Shown here piece by piece: positions 11,530 through 24,059 of a stretch of 64,000 bases of DNA. A program made the translations under genes and the position numbers. The stretch lies in the NCBI RefSeq assembly GCF_964656455.1, contig NC_135722.1, positions 86,113,313 through 86,177,312 on the forward strand. The letters are read 5' to 3'. The notes beneath the pieces are model-generated. The model saw only the letters and a program-made list of their open reading frames with translations, made no database searches and was not told the DNA's origin. Positions within the stretch are counted from its first letter, which is position 1. Each line of letters begins with the position of its first letter. The DNA comes from Halichoerus grypus (lineage: Eukaryota; Chordata; Mammalia; Carnivora; Phocidae).

Positions 11530-11740
11530 ATTCTATTAGTATTATTTCATTTAATCTCCATAATTCTATAGGTTACCTACAGTTATTATACCATTTTATA
11601 GTTGAGCTTTAAAGAGGCTAAACAATTTCCCCACAGTCAAACAATAGTAAATGGTGGTGCCAGAAACTCAGATCTGACATCAGAGCTCACCAGAGTTCAC
11701 CAGAGCTTTCTATCATTAAGCTAAACACCATGCATGTTCA
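11530..11740 (-). repeat. MIR, antisense
   Basis: 'catttaatctccataattc', 'accattttatagttgagc' and 'aaacaatttccccacagtc' give the antisense MIR order. Confidence 0.55.
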
Positions 11741-11772
11741 CTGTTTAAAGCTTTTTGGTCAACTTAGAAACT

Positions 11773-11984
11773 TTCTTTTTTTTAAGATTTTTATTTATTT
11801 ATTTTATTTTATATATAGAGAGAGAGAGTGAGGGGGTGGGGGGAGGGAGAGGGAAAGAATCTCAAGCAGATTCCATGCTGAGCATAGAGCCTGATGCAGG
11901 GCTCAGTCTCACAACCCTGAGATCATGACTTGAGCCAAAACCAAGAGTCAGACACTTAACCAACTGAGCCACCCAGGTGCCCCT
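11773..11984 (-). mobile_element. Carnivore tRNA-Lys SINE, antisense
   Basis: It runs from T-rich tail 'ttttttaagatttttatttat' through 'gagatcatgacttgagcc' to the tRNA-derived head 'actgagccacccaggtgcccc'. AGAAACT flanks both sides. Confidence 0.85.
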
Positions 11985-14126
11985 CTAAGAAACTATTTAT
12001 AAACACAATGAACTTGTGAATTCAACTTCAGTAGAAAGATTAAACATGATTTTAATTTGCATACCCTAAGTAGATTTAGGGCTATTAAAACATTTAGTCA
12101 AACAAACATTTATTATGCCACTACTTTAGGCCCCAAATTACTATAGTGATTTGAGGTGGAAAATAATAGAATATGGTTGCCTTAGACACACTTCGAGTCT
12201 TTGGGGGGAAATTTTCCCTTCCCTTCTCCTCTTAGAGTGCATCTTGGTTTGAGAAAGCAGACCCACAGCTGGCATTGCTTAAGGAAGGCAACCAAAATTT
12301 ATTTGCAACTGTCCACAGACACACAAATGTGTTTGCCTTTCCAACCTTTTATGATTGATGTTTTCACATGAATTATTCTTGTTCCTTTTATTAAAGTGAT
12401 ATGAACAGTTTTTAGGGAATTTCAAGTGATCTTACAAAAACAAAAATCTTCTCCTAAGATTTAAAGCCCCAAGTCCTGACAGCCTTTCCCTGAACATCTT
12501 AGCCTGACTGTTTACCTCTAACTACCCAACTCCAGCAAGCCTCTCGAACTTTCTGATTCAATGTCTCCAACTGTATTAAGAACAGAGCCTCTCCTCTCAA
12601 CACCTCTCTTCCACACAGCCACACTTGCACAGCATCAGGATTTTATTGTGTTCTAGCTGGGTGGGTTATTTCAACAGTACACAATCACATAAGGTAAAGT
12701 GAAAGTTTCCACTCTCATAAAGCTAATGATTCATAATAGTTTATACATCTTTCAGTTCTAGGAAAACTTTTCTCTGCTGTCATCCATAAAAGTTCTTCTC
12801 TCCTTTGCCCCCTCTCCTTACTTCAAGTGAAATGCCTTTTTAATTTTGTTCCCCTCCAAACACATCTGTTTAATTGTCATTATGCTTCATTTGCACTAAA
12901 TCCAAATGGAAACCAGCCTATGGTGGCTGGATTTGGTGTTGCTTTTCCCCAAAGGTCAAACCTCACACAGCTGTTCATCATGAGCTATCTCCAGCTCCCA
13001 GCAGCTGCCCAGCATTTATGTTATGTTAGTGATGTTCTCTAGTTGCAAGGTCTGGAGAGCTTGCTGTTCAGCCAAAAGAAATCCTAAGGGAAAAGAGTCA
13101 GAATGAATGGCCGTACATCACATGCAATGTTGCTGGGCACCTTCTCTGTATTGCATTTCCCATATAGAAGCTAATGCAAGCCAGTGCAGAGTCACTAGCT
13201 TGACCCATAGCTATTCTTTAACCTACAGAAAGAGCCCAAGAATATGCTAAGGACTTTCCTCTAGGATTGAGATATCCATCTCTGATTACCAGCCGCAAGA
13301 ACACTAGGAAAACAAGGCACAATTTGCATGACAGGAGTGGCTTAGAAAAGCATGGGATTCACTTCTGTATTATTAGATTTTTTAATAAAAAAAAATAAAT
13401 GGAATTTGACAAGGATAAAGAAGAGAAGTGAAAGAGAAATGGGGAAGATAAGAGATGAGATTCTACAGTTATACTGTTGAGTTTTATTTGGTACAACATG
13501 CATATATACTAATGAGGCTATAGCATGACTGCCATTCTGTGAACACCTTTGGCCCTGCCCAAACAACATCAGCATCTCTGGTTGTCATGGAGCACCATGT
13601 TGGCCAGCTCACACCTACTTTTGACCAATGGCAGAATCCACTGCTGCCTTACCTGCTGGGTAATACCTCAGAGATAAACAGGAGCCCATTGGACCTGGGA
13701 TATGCAGCTCAGAGGAGGAGTTGGGGGAGAAGTTAGTGCCCCCAGGAGCAACATTTACAATTAATAAATACTCTGGCTTCCCAGCCTTGCTGTGGGTAAT
13801 TCTTGGAGTAGGATGATTCTGTATGCTTCTCAGGAAGTCTAAGAAAATTGAGCCCCCAATATTCACAGAACCAGCATTGACCCAATATTCTTATATTGAC
13901 TTTTTCAACTTCTGTTTATCACTCTCTCCCATCCCTCATTTCTGCAACTTGAAATCACCTCCCAAATAAACCAACTGCCTAAATGCCCCTGTTTTAGGCT
14001 CTCCTTTCAGGGAAATAAGTCCCTTTAGGGCTGCCTACTCTGCAATTAAGACATTTATAAGTAGCTGTCTATATGAGGTAATTGAAAAGCCACACACAGT
14101 TGTAGGCAAGATGCATGCTTAAAAAA
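11985..14126. other. Intergenic sequence
   Basis: No gene identified. The part at 13520-13860 has the look of an old, unclassified LTR-like repeat ('ttaataaatactctggcttcc'). Confidence 0.4.
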
Positions 14127-14799
14127 GACCTGAGAAGAGAGAGAGGAGCAAGATGGCAGAGGAGTAGGAGTCCTAAATGTCGTCTGGTCCCAGGAATACA
14201 GCTAGATAGTTATCAAAACATTCTGAACACCTACGAACTCAACCGGAGATTGAAGAAAAGAATAGCAGCATGTCTATGAACAGAAAAGCAACCATTATCT
14301 GGAAGGTAGGACGTGCGGAGAAGTGAATCTGAGGCAATATTCGGGAGGATAGACAGTGGGGGAGGGGGCCTCCGTCCACCGCTACCAGCAAGTGATAGAG
14401 CAACGGAGCACAAAATCGGAACTTTAGAAGTCTGCTCTACTGAGGGACATCGCTCCAGTGGCTAAGAAAGGGGTGGAACCCTTGCTGGTACAATGTGGTC
14501 TCAGGACCCTCGGGGTCACAGAAAGACTGGGGGTGCCTGAGTGTGGCAGAGTTCCCAGGTATTGGAGCAGGGAAGCCAGCAGCAAAGACAGAGCTGAGGA
14601 GTAGGCTCTCAGCTCAGGGTTGCCATAAACCATGATCTGTGGCACAGTCAGGCCACTACTCTTTGAGCAGGGACCCAACAAGTGGCAGATCTGGGGAGAC
14701 TCCCCTTCCTCCCCTGGGAGGAGAAGCGTGGGAGCACACTGCAGGAATCTGCTGGGTTTGGAGACTTCAAATAGGGTCATGACACACTTCGGCAATCAA
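14127..14799 (+). mobile_element. L1 5' end / 5' UTR, plus strand
   Basis: It begins with 'gagaggagcaagatggcagag', then 'gagtaggagtcctaaatgtcg', the same kind of start seen antisense at 855. It then runs through an L1 leader up to a SINE insertion at 14800. It lacks the GC-rich tandem block of the L1 at 1-855, so it belongs to another lineage. Confidence 0.7.
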
Positions 14800-14990
14800 A
14801 AACGGACGCTCAGTCAGTTAAGCATCTGCCTTCATCTCAGGTCATGATCCCCGGGTCCTGGGATCAAGCCCCACATTTGGCTCCCTGCTCAGTGGAGAGA
14901 GTCTGCTCCTCCCTCTCCCTCTGCCTGCTGCTCTGCCTACTTGTGCTCTCTCTTTATCTTTCTGTCAAATAAATAAAAAAACCTTCAAAA
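14800..14990 (+). mobile_element. Carnivore tRNA-Lys SINE within L1
   Basis: 'cgctcagtcagttaagcatc', 'tctcaggtcatgatcccc', 'ggctccctgctcagtggag' and the tail 'caaataaataaaaaaacctt' identify it. The first bases of the head are missing or diverged. Confidence 0.8.
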
Positions 14991-15655
14991 AAGATGGAGG
15001 CTCTAACTGCTAGGATAAATGAGGCAGAAGAGAGAATCAGTGATATAGAAGACCAAATGATGGAGAATAAAGAAGCTGAGAAAAAGAGAGATAAGCAACT
15101 ACTGGATCATGAGGGGAGAATTCGAGAGATAGGTGATACCATAAGATGAAACAATATTAGAATAATTGGGATCCCAGAAGAAGAAGAAAGAGAGAAGGGG
15201 GCAGAAGGTATATTGGAACAAGTTATAGTGGAGAACTTCCCTAATTTGGGGAAGGAACCAGGCATCAAAATCCAGGAGGCATAGAGAACCCCCCTCAAAA
15301 TCAATAAAAATAGGTCAACACCCTGACATCTAATAGTAAAACTTACGAGTCTCAGAGACAAAGAGAAAATCCTGAAAGCAGCTCGGGACAAGAGGTCTGT
15401 AACTTACAACGGTAGAAACATTAGATTGGCAGCAGACCTATTCACAGAGACCTGGCAGGCCAGAAAGGACTGGTATGATATATTCAGGGCACTAAATGAG
15501 AAAAATATGCAGCCAAGAATACTATATCCAGCTAGGCTGTTACTGAAAATAGAAGGAGAGATAAAAAGCTTCCAGGACAAATAAAAACTAAAAGAATTTG
15601 CAATCACCAAACCAGCCCTACAAGAAATATTGAAAGGGGTCCTCTAAGCAAAGAG
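14991..15655 (+). pseudogene. L1 ORF1 remnant
   Basis: After the SINE the sequence codes for a lysine/glutamate-rich coiled-coil stretch (from about 15000) and, near 15420-15650, the ORF1 carboxy end with 'agacctggcaggccagaaagg' and 'ccctacaagaaatattgaaa'. In L1 this protein is an RNA-binding trimer. Stops such as the TGA at about 15147 break the frame, so it is not functional. Confidence 0.65.
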
Positions 15656-16940
15656 AGAGCCTAAAAGCAACATAGACCAGAAAGGAACAGAGACAATATA
15701 CAGTAACAGTCACCATATAAGCAATACAACAGCACTAAATTCATATCTTTCAATAGTTACCCTGAGTGTAAATGGGCTAATGAATAAAAAAAAAAAAGAC
15801 CCATCGATATGCTGTCTGCAAGAGACTCATTTTAGATCCAAAGACACCTCTAGATTGAAAGTGAGGAGGTGGAAAACCATTTACCATGCTAATGGACATC
15901 AAAAGAAAGCTGGGGTGGTAATCCTTAGACAAATTAGATTTTAAACCAAAGACTATATTAAAAGATGAGGTAGGACACTATATCATACTTAAGGGTCTAT
16001 CCAACAACAAAATCTAACAATTTTAAATATCTATGGCCTAACATGGGAGCAGCCAATTATATAAGCCAATTAATAACAAAATCAAAGAAACACATTGACA
16101 ATAATACAATAATAGTAAGGAACTTTAACACCCCCACACACACCAAAATGGACAGATCAGCTAAGCAAAAGATCAACAAGGAAATAAAGGCTTTAAATGA
16201 CACACTGGACCAGATGGACTTCACAGATATATTCAGAACATTCCATCTCAAAGCAACAGAATACACATTCTTCTCTACTGCACATGGAACATTCTCCAGA
16301 ATAGATCACATCCTAGGTCACAAATCAGGTCTCAACTTGCACCAAAAGATTGGGATCATTCCCTGCATATTTTTGGACCACAATGCATTGAAACTAGAAC
16401 TCAATCACAAGAGGAAAGTTGGAAAGAACTCAAATACATGGAGGCTAAAGAGCATCCAACTAAAGAATGAATGGGTCATCCAGGAAATTAAAGAAGAATT
16501 TAAAAAATTCATGGAAACAAATGAAAATGAAAACAAAACTGTTCAAAATCTTTGGGATGCAGCAAAGGCGGTCCTAAGAGGAAAGTATATAGCAATACAA
16601 GCCTTTCTGAAGAAAGGTCTCAAATACACAACCTAACCCTACACCTAAAGGAGCTGGAGAAAGAACAGTAAATAAAGCCTAAACCCAGCAGGAGAAGAGA
16701 AATAATAAAGATCAGAGCAGAAATCAATGAAATAGAAACTAAAAGAACAGTAGAACAGATCAACGAAACTAGGAGCTGGTTCTTTGAAATCTTAATAAGT
16801 TGGTAAACCCCTGGACAGACTTATCAAAAAGAAAAGAGAAAGGACCCAGATAAATAAAATCATGAATGAAAAAGGAGAGATCACAACCAACACCAAAGAA
16901 ATACAATTATAAGAACATATTATGAGCAACTATATGCCAC
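15656..16940 (+). pseudogene. L1 ORF2 endonuclease-region remnant
   Basis: The inter-ORF spacer leads into the ORF2 start: 'ttaccctgagtgtaaatgggc' and 'ctgtctgcaagagactcat'. An open piece at 16043-16636 (197 codons) holds the end of the endonuclease domain: FFSTAHGTFSRIDHILGHKS (the SRID/H motif region), a DHNALKLELNHK stretch, and then the linker. The frame stops at 16636 and decays after that. The text ends abruptly near 16940, before the reverse transcriptase, where an older L1 begins. Confidence 0.75.
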
Positions 16941-17396
16941 ATTTAAAGTCCTAAAAGCAAAACATATTGTCAAGTGAGAATTCTATATCTAGCAACACTG
17001 TCCTTCAAAAAATGAGGGAGAAACTAGGACATTCCTGGATAAGCAAAAACTGAGGGATTCACTACCACTAGTTGTGCCCTACAAGAAATGCTAAAGAGAG
17101 TCCTTCAGGTTGAAATGTAAGGACCTTATAAAGTAACTCAAAGGCCTATACAATATAGGTGTCTGCTAAAGGTAAATACATGGACTAATATAAAAGCCAG
17201 CATTATTATAATTTTGTTGTATAACTCCACTTTTTATTTTTGACAAGATTTAAAAACAAATGCATAAAAATGATTATAAATATATGCTAATGGGTACACA
17301 TATATAAACATGTAATTTGGGACTTCAGTAACATTAAGTTGGGGGGATGGAGTTATATAGGAGTATAGTTTTTGTATGTAATTAAAGATAATTTGG

Positions 17397-17590
17397 GGGG
17401 CGCCTGGGTGGCTCAGTTGGTTAAGCAACTGCCTTCGGCTCAGGTCATGATCCTGGAGTCCCGGGATCGAGTCCCACATCAGGCTCCCTGCTCAGCAGGG
17501 AGTCTGCTTCTCCCTCTGACCCTCCTCCCTCTCATGTTCTCTGTCTCTCATTCTCTCTCTCACAAATAAATAAAAAATCTTAAAAAAAAA
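17397..17590 (+). mobile_element. Carnivore tRNA-Lys SINE with target-site duplication
   Basis: This is a complete SINE from GGCGCCTGGGTGGCTCAG to its A-rich tail. AAAGATAATTTGG lies at 17384-17396 and 17591-17603, a perfect 13-bp duplication. Confidence 0.92.
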
Positions 17591-18396
17591 AAAGATAATT
17601 TGGTATAAATTCAAAATAGATTGTTATAATTTTAGGATGGTTAAATGTAATCTTTATTATAACCACAAAGAAAATACCTATAGAATATACACAAAAGGAA
17701 ATAAGAAGGGAATCAAAACATGTCACTACAAAAAAATCAACTAAGGGCAAAGAAAGACAGTAATATAGGAAATGAGGGACAAAAGAACTGTAAGACATAA
17801 AGAAAACAAATAACCAAATGGCATAAGTAAGTCATTCCCTACTACCAATCACTTTAAAGAATGTAAAATATAGTAAGTCCTTCCCGACTACAAATCACTT
17901 CAAAAAATGTAAAAGGCATAGATCAGCAAAATGGATTAAAAAAAAATCAGGGTCCAACTTTATGCTTCCTACATACAAGAAGCTCACTTTAGATCTAAGG
18001 ACACAAGCAGATTGAAAGTGAGGGATGGAAAAAGATATAACATGCAAATAATAACCAAAAGAAAGCTGAGGTAGCTACACTAATGCTAGACAAAATACAC
18101 TGTAAGTAAAAAACTATCACAAGAGATAAAGAAGGACATTATATGTTGATAAAGGGGTCAATTCACCAAAAAGATATGGCAAGTATAAACTTATATGTAC
18201 CCAGAGTCAGAGTTCCAAAGTAAAGAAGCAAACATTGGCAGAATTGAAGTGAAAAATAGACACCTTTACAATAACAATAGAAGATTTCAATATCCTACTT
18301 TCAATAATAGAAAAAACAACCATATAGAAGATCCATAAAGAAACAGAGGACTTGAACAAACCTACAAACCAATTGGACCTAATAAACACATACAGA

Positions 18397-18601
18397 TGGG
18401 CGCCTGGGTGGCTCAGTCATTAAGCATCTGCCTTTGGCTCAGGTCATGATCTCAGGGTCCTGGGATCAAGCCCCACATTGGGCTCCCTGCTCCGTGGGAA
18501 GCCTGCTTCTTCCTCTCCCACTCCCCCTGCTTGTGTTCCCTCTCTCGCTATGTCTCTATCAAATAAATAAATAAAATCTTTAAAAAAATAAAAAATAAAA
18601 A
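18397..18601 (+). mobile_element. Carnivore tRNA-Lys SINE with target-site duplication
   Basis: Head 'gggcgcctgggtggctcag' and an A-rich tail are present. AATAAACACATACAGA flanks it at 18381-18396 and 18602-18617 (16 bp, perfect). Confidence 0.92.
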
Positions 18602-18724
18602 AATAAACACATACAGAATGCTCTACCCAATAGCAGCACAGAACACATTTTTCTCAAGTGCACATGGAACATTGTCCAGGATAGACCATATGTTAGGCCA
18701 TGAAACAAGTCTCGATGAATTTTA

Positions 18725-18924
18725 TTTATTTTTTTAAAGATTGTATTTATTTATTTATTTATTTTTAATTTATTTAGAGAGTGTGAGTGGGGGGAGGGAA
18801 AGGAGGGGAAGAGAATCTCAAGCAGACTCTGTGCTGAACGCCCCTGAGATCATGACCTTGAGATCATGACCTGAGCTGAAATCAAGAATCAGTCGCTTAA
18901 CCAACTTAGCTACTCAGGTGCCCC
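18725..18924 (-). mobile_element. Carnivore tRNA-Lys SINE, antisense
   Basis: Tail first, head 'actcaggtgcccc' at right. GATGAATTTTA flanks both sides (18714-18724 and 18932-18942). A 'gagatcatgacctt' motif is repeated inside. Confidence 0.88.
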
Positions 18925-19059
18925 AAATCTTGATGAATTTTAAAAAACTGAAATCATACAAAGTATCTTTTCCAACCACAATGGAATGAAAGTAGAAGGC
19001 AATAGCAGAAGGCAAACTGGAAAATCCACAAACACGCAGAAATCAAACAACACATTCTT

Positions 19060-19264
19060 TTTTTTTTTTTTTTAAAGATTTTATTTATTTATTTGACAGA
19101 GAGAGAGTTAGCGAGAGCAGGAACAGAAGCAGGGGGAGTGGGAGAGGGAGAAGCAGGCTTCCCACCAAGCAGGGAGCCCGATGTGGGCCTCGATCCCAGG
19201 ACCCTAGGATCATGACCTGAGCCGAAGGCAGATGCTTAACGGCTGAGCCACCCAGGTGCCCCCG
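19060..19264 (-). mobile_element. Carnivore tRNA-Lys SINE, antisense
   Basis: It is complete in antisense. AACAACACATTCTT lies at 19046-19059 and 19265-19278 (14 bp, perfect). Confidence 0.92.
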
Positions 19265-19465
19265 AACAACACATTCTTAAACAACCAATGGGTCAAAGAA
19301 AAAAATCACAAGGGAAATTAGAAAATACCCTGAGACAATTGAAAATGAAAACACAACATACCAAAACTTATGAGATGCAGCAAAAGAAGTATTAAGAGGG
19401 AAATTTATAGCTGTAAATGCTTACATTTAAAAAGAAGAAAGATCTCAAATCAACAACTAAGTTTA

Positions 19466-20299
19466 TACTTTAAGTACCGAGAAAAAGAAAAATGATAATG
19501 GCTGACAGTTTATATTGCAAGACCTCAAGGAGACAATATTTCCTCTGATGATATGATCCACTCTGGCTTCCCCTCAGTGTTTCAACAACTGTAGTTCCAA
19601 ACTTTTTCCAGCTCAAGCTTGCAACATTTTGCAGATATTTGCTCATGAATGCTATGTTCCACATGTCCCAAAATGAATTCTTCATTTTCTCTCCAAAACT
19701 TGCTTTGCCTCTTGTAGTTCAAATCCCAAGTTTTCTGTGGTTTCTTTCTGTCCCTCACCATTTCCTACCCCACATCAAAATGGGGATAGTACCTCCACTG
19801 CATCACTCCCTTCTGTCTCTTTTTCACAAAAGCTAGATAGAGTTAACTGGACTCATCCTGAATACAGAATGAATGGGCAGCATTGTGTCCCTTTTTCTGT
19901 CTTTGTCTCCTTTTAAACTACTGTTGAGCACCTCCAATGGGGAAGATTCTGTCCTGGGCTTTGGAAATACCATGATGAGTATCACTTTACTGCCCTCAAT
20001 GAGATGTCAGTTTCATAAAGGGGAAGTCAGTTTATATAAACAATGAGCCTGACCATAGAGACAGGTATAAGATGTTTTAAGGACACAGAGAAGAAACTGA
20101 TGGACTGTTCTTGGGTGGTCAAGGCTGGTGGGTAGGGAAGGTCTTAGAATAGATGTTGTTTGAACTGAGTCTTGAAGGATTAACTGGAGTTAAGTGAATC
20201 AAAGATGGCATATGAAGGAAAGGATAAGAGCAATGCATGAGCTTGGCACTGTTCAAAGGAATTTCAGCTAATTCTGTATGACTCATGTTTTTATGACAG
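19466..20299. other. Intergenic sequence
   Basis: No gene or clear repeat seen. Confidence 0.45.
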
Positions 20300-20450
20300 C
20301 TTCAAATATATTTTTACTACAATAGTCTTGTGAGGTAGGGAGTAATATCATCCCCATTTTACAGATGAAGGATCTGAGGAGAAAAGAGATTATGTGATTT
20401 GCCCAAGATTACATTGCTACTCAGAGATAGCACTCACTTGAGTTTCCAAC
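20300..20450 (-). repeat. MIR, antisense
   Basis: 'cccattttacagatgaagg', 'gattatgtgatttgccc' and 'aagattacattgctactc' give the antisense MIR core. Confidence 0.65.
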
Positions 20451-23400
20451 CTAGCAGGAGGGGTATGGATATCTGCCCTCAATCCCATGCTCAGAGCAAA
20501 AAGAAAAATGTTTTGACACTTAAGCCAAACAGCTCTGCTTTCTAAACACTGTATTTCCTCTGTGAACCAAAGCAAAACTCAGACCTGAAGTTACGTTTCT
20601 ACCACCAGGGTCCCCTATACCCTTGCTTTGAGAACACATGGTGTCTTGTTTCTAAGGGGAAAAGAAACGCTTACAAACAAGACTGTAAAGACATCTTAAG
20701 ACAACAAAATACTCATAAAAAAGGGAACATTCTGATGAGTTAAGTGTAAATGAATCAGAAACATATGGATTTAATCTACTTTAAAAGGCCCAGTGGAGTT
20801 TTCAGTGAAGGGCAAAATCTTGGAGGAGATTATATTTGGGGATATTTCCAAACCCAGGGCCATTAGTTCTAGCCAGGCCCAGAGCTAGGCTGGTATATGG
20901 ATCTCCAAGGAAACCAGCAGGATGAGAACCTCAGAAAGGTGTGAAGGCCATTTTATCCCAAATCCTCAAACCCAGACTTGAAAATTTGCAAAGCAACAAG
21001 CCTTCTAAAAACACCTTTGCTGAACATCTCATTCTGGCCTGGGGCTGGGACACCAAGTCTCACCACCAATATCTCCTTAGAAATTCTGCTTCCTCCAAAA
21101 GGGTGTAGAGTTTAAGCTGAAACCCTCCATTTCTCCCAAAGTTTCTCTCTCTTTGGATTGAACCCTTTGATATGAACAATGTCCAGGCCATGGGCTTGGA
21201 ATATGAAAAAGTGACCACAGTCCTCTTTGGCAGCATCAGATGGGAAATGAATATGCACAGAAATACTGAGCACAGTCAACTAAACAGGAAACAACATAAG
21301 AAAAGGAGAAATATCCAGATTCATCAGTCTGGTTGGGTAACATCAGCCATGAAAACAAACACAGGCCAGCAAGGCCTAGAGCCCAAACAGATCAGGCTGG
21401 TTTAATGGAAACCAGGCAATGAGCAGGTGTGTTTCCCTTGGTGTAATCATCTTTGGTGCTCCCCCATGTACCATGCCTTTTCTGGGGTCCCATATGGTCA
21501 ACCACCAGGGAACTGGGGGCTCAGAGCCTGCTCAGTGTTAATTCAGCCTTCATTTCTTTACCCACTCAAGTGCCCTCTTCCAGATGAAAACAGCTTGTTC
21601 TCTGTTGCTGATTTTTCCCTCCTTCACAGTGGCGGTGCTATGGAAACAGGCATTTCTTATCCACCACTGATTGAATCAAGTTTGGGGGGTGGGGAGAACC
21701 AAAAAAATGAGCGAGTGGAACAGTATTCTCCCCAAATGCTGCCTTAAATTGAAATCATCTGTCTCACAGTCCAGCCTGCCCCATTCCCCAAGCCACACCC
21801 AGGCAGCTGTGGAGGTGGGCGGGGCGTCCCTCCCTCACTGACACGGTGGAATGGCTGCAGTAAGGTGATATGCTGAGAAGAAATTCACTTCTGGGCTGCT
21901 TTTGTACAGCTCCCCCTGCACCCCTGTCATCAGCTTTCACACTCAGCATGAGCCTCACATGGGAACCTGTGCGTCACTTCCCCCAAGTGCTATACAGATA
22001 GCAGAGGAAGTTCTGGGTGGGGCTGGTTGGGGAGCAGGGACGCTAGGTCTCACGGCATTTTCTGTGTCCCTGGAAGTCCCCATTGTTACCCCCTCTTCAA
22101 GACAGGCCTTCTTCTCCCTTGTCAATGCCTGAAATCAGTCATCTTAGAGATTTATTTCTTTAGCTTAAGACTTTGATATTTAAGGCAAATAACCAAGGTG
22201 AGGTGGAATATGATTCATGTTAACATGAAGAAAGAATCGAGAAGGAGAGGGAAGCTGTGGTAATGGGGTGACAAGGTGGTGGGGTGGCACCGTGAAGCAG
22301 AGGCCCGCAGGGATGGTAGGAGGGAGGCTGAGAACATTAGAAATACACTGTATTCACTTCCCAGGTCCCCAACCCCCACACCTGGGCCTTTCTGGAACTG
22401 AAACAGAAGGGGCTCTGGAGCCCTAGGAACCCCACTGCTCCTCTCCAGGATGCCAGCATAGATGGGCACATCGGTCCTCAGTCAGGATGTATTTGCTGAG
22501 AGGCTGCTGTATGACAGGCATGTCTCTGGACACTGGGGCACACCAGTGGGAAAAACAGGGCTGGGGTTGACAGACACTTTTCAGAGGAATTCAGGAGCTG
22601 TGTGGAGCACAGAAAGCAGAAGAGACCAAAGATGTCCCTATCATCCCCTCCCCAGCTCCCCAGCTGGAGTGCAGAGCCCCAGTGCCTCTCTAGCTCCAGA
22701 TTCTTCTTCAGTAGGTCCTGCCTTGCAGGGAGGGCTTGAGCTGTCCAACAAATTCCTTCAGATGCAGTGCTGAGCTCACTAGACTCCAGAGCCTGAGGCA
22801 CTGCCTGGGGGGGATGACCAAGCTGCTCATAGCCTACCCTCACCATGCCTCAGTTTCCACATCTGTTTCCACAGTACCAAGAGTCTGTACGTAGAGCAGG
22901 GAGGACAGCTCCAGAAAAGCATGCTGTTTGGCAGTGTTATTCCTTGCACAGATGGCCAGGACTTTGGTGGAAGCTGGCCCAGCCTCTCAAGGGAGAGATG
23001 CTTCAGAATCCAATTACCCCTTCCCCAGCACTCCAGAATCTCCAAATCCACAGGACTGAGCGGGTGCCTTTGGAACTAGTGCATTATTGGCTGGTATTCT
23101 CAGCTGGACTATGGATGGAAAGAAAAGGTGACTCAGAATAGGATAAAAAAGATGGGCTGAAGGTGTAGAACAGGGGACAGGATTTGGTGGTGGGCTTCTT
23201 GCCCAGCTTAATTGTTTTCATCCTCAAAATGATTCCCAACAGCTGGGCCAGTGATCAGCCTGCTCATGGTCCCGGAGCGGCTCAAGGCTAAGGAGAGCCA
23301 AGGCACTTGGCAGAGCTGCAGCAAGGCCAGCGCCTGCACCAGCACCAGTGAGCTCAGTGCAGGGGGAAGGGGAGAGGGAAGCTGGGCACCCATTGCTTTG

Positions 23401-24059
23401 TTATGCTTGTTGGTGGGCGTTTTGAGGAGGAGGGGTTGGGGACAGCCCAAGCTGAGTATAGGCTACTCTGCCAGGCTGTCCTCCCCTCCACATGACACCC
23501 ACGATGGTCACCCTCAGGCTCCCTGGACAGCTGACCTGTGACATAGACTATGATTTCCTATCGTCTTTGACCAGCTTTCTCAGGTGGCCAAAGCATTCGG
23601 CCAACAAGGCCAAGGGCTAAATACAAATTTCCAGGGAGATAAGTGAGCTGCATTCTGTCCTAGGCCTCAGGTGCCTGCTCCAGCCATAAAAAACCATCTG
23701 ATCAATGCCGGCCTCTGGTCACAAGAAGAGCCAAGCAGTGTAACCCAGCACTGCCCAGGCATCTGCAGTCCATCAGTGACAGAGAACTGCGCATTTCCGC
23801 TCCCCAGCATGGAGCTGTAGAAAGGACATGGCTGGTCCTTGTTAACTGCCTCAAGGCGGAAGACTTTTCCGGGCATGTGCTAGTTTCTTCGGAGCTGTCT
23901 TTGCTACATGACTTAAATAATTTTAAAACTCCCCAATGTGTAAAATAATTGACAAACACCAGGGTAAAGTTAAGCACTAGAGAACAGGGGCTGGGAACTA
24001 AGAATTTAGCCATCCCACAGTATAACCCCATCTGAATTTCAGCTACTCATCAACTAATC
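20451..24059. other. Single-copy, moderately GC-rich sequence
   Basis: I found no exon with a recognised product. Many overlapping frames on both strands at 21.4-23.9 kb are products of the higher GC content. A stretch at 22480-22560 may be a degraded MIR. Confidence 0.45.

Larger units (their letters stand above)
16941..19465 (+). mobile_element. Older L1 (ORF1 end to ORF2 start), interrupted by four SINEs
   Basis: From 16941 the text restarts at an ORF1 carboxy end ('gagaattctatatctagcaac', 'ctacaagaaatgctaaagag', 'gtccttcaggttgaaatg'). It runs through the spacer to the ORF2 endonuclease (17590-19460). More substitutions and stops than the L1 on its left show greater age. The spacer holds an imperfect tandem duplication near 17827-17925. 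SINEs sit at 17397, 18397, 18725 and 19060. Confidence 0.65.

Noticed and set aside
17397..17590. tRNA-like head of SINEs as possible tRNA genes
   Set aside because: These are SINE heads with A-rich tails and target duplications; they lack an intact cloverleaf and anticodon arm.
21400..23900. Cluster of overlapping frames on both strands suggesting a gene
   Set aside because: Frames overlap on opposite strands without splice-consistent structure or known motifs; the higher GC explains them.
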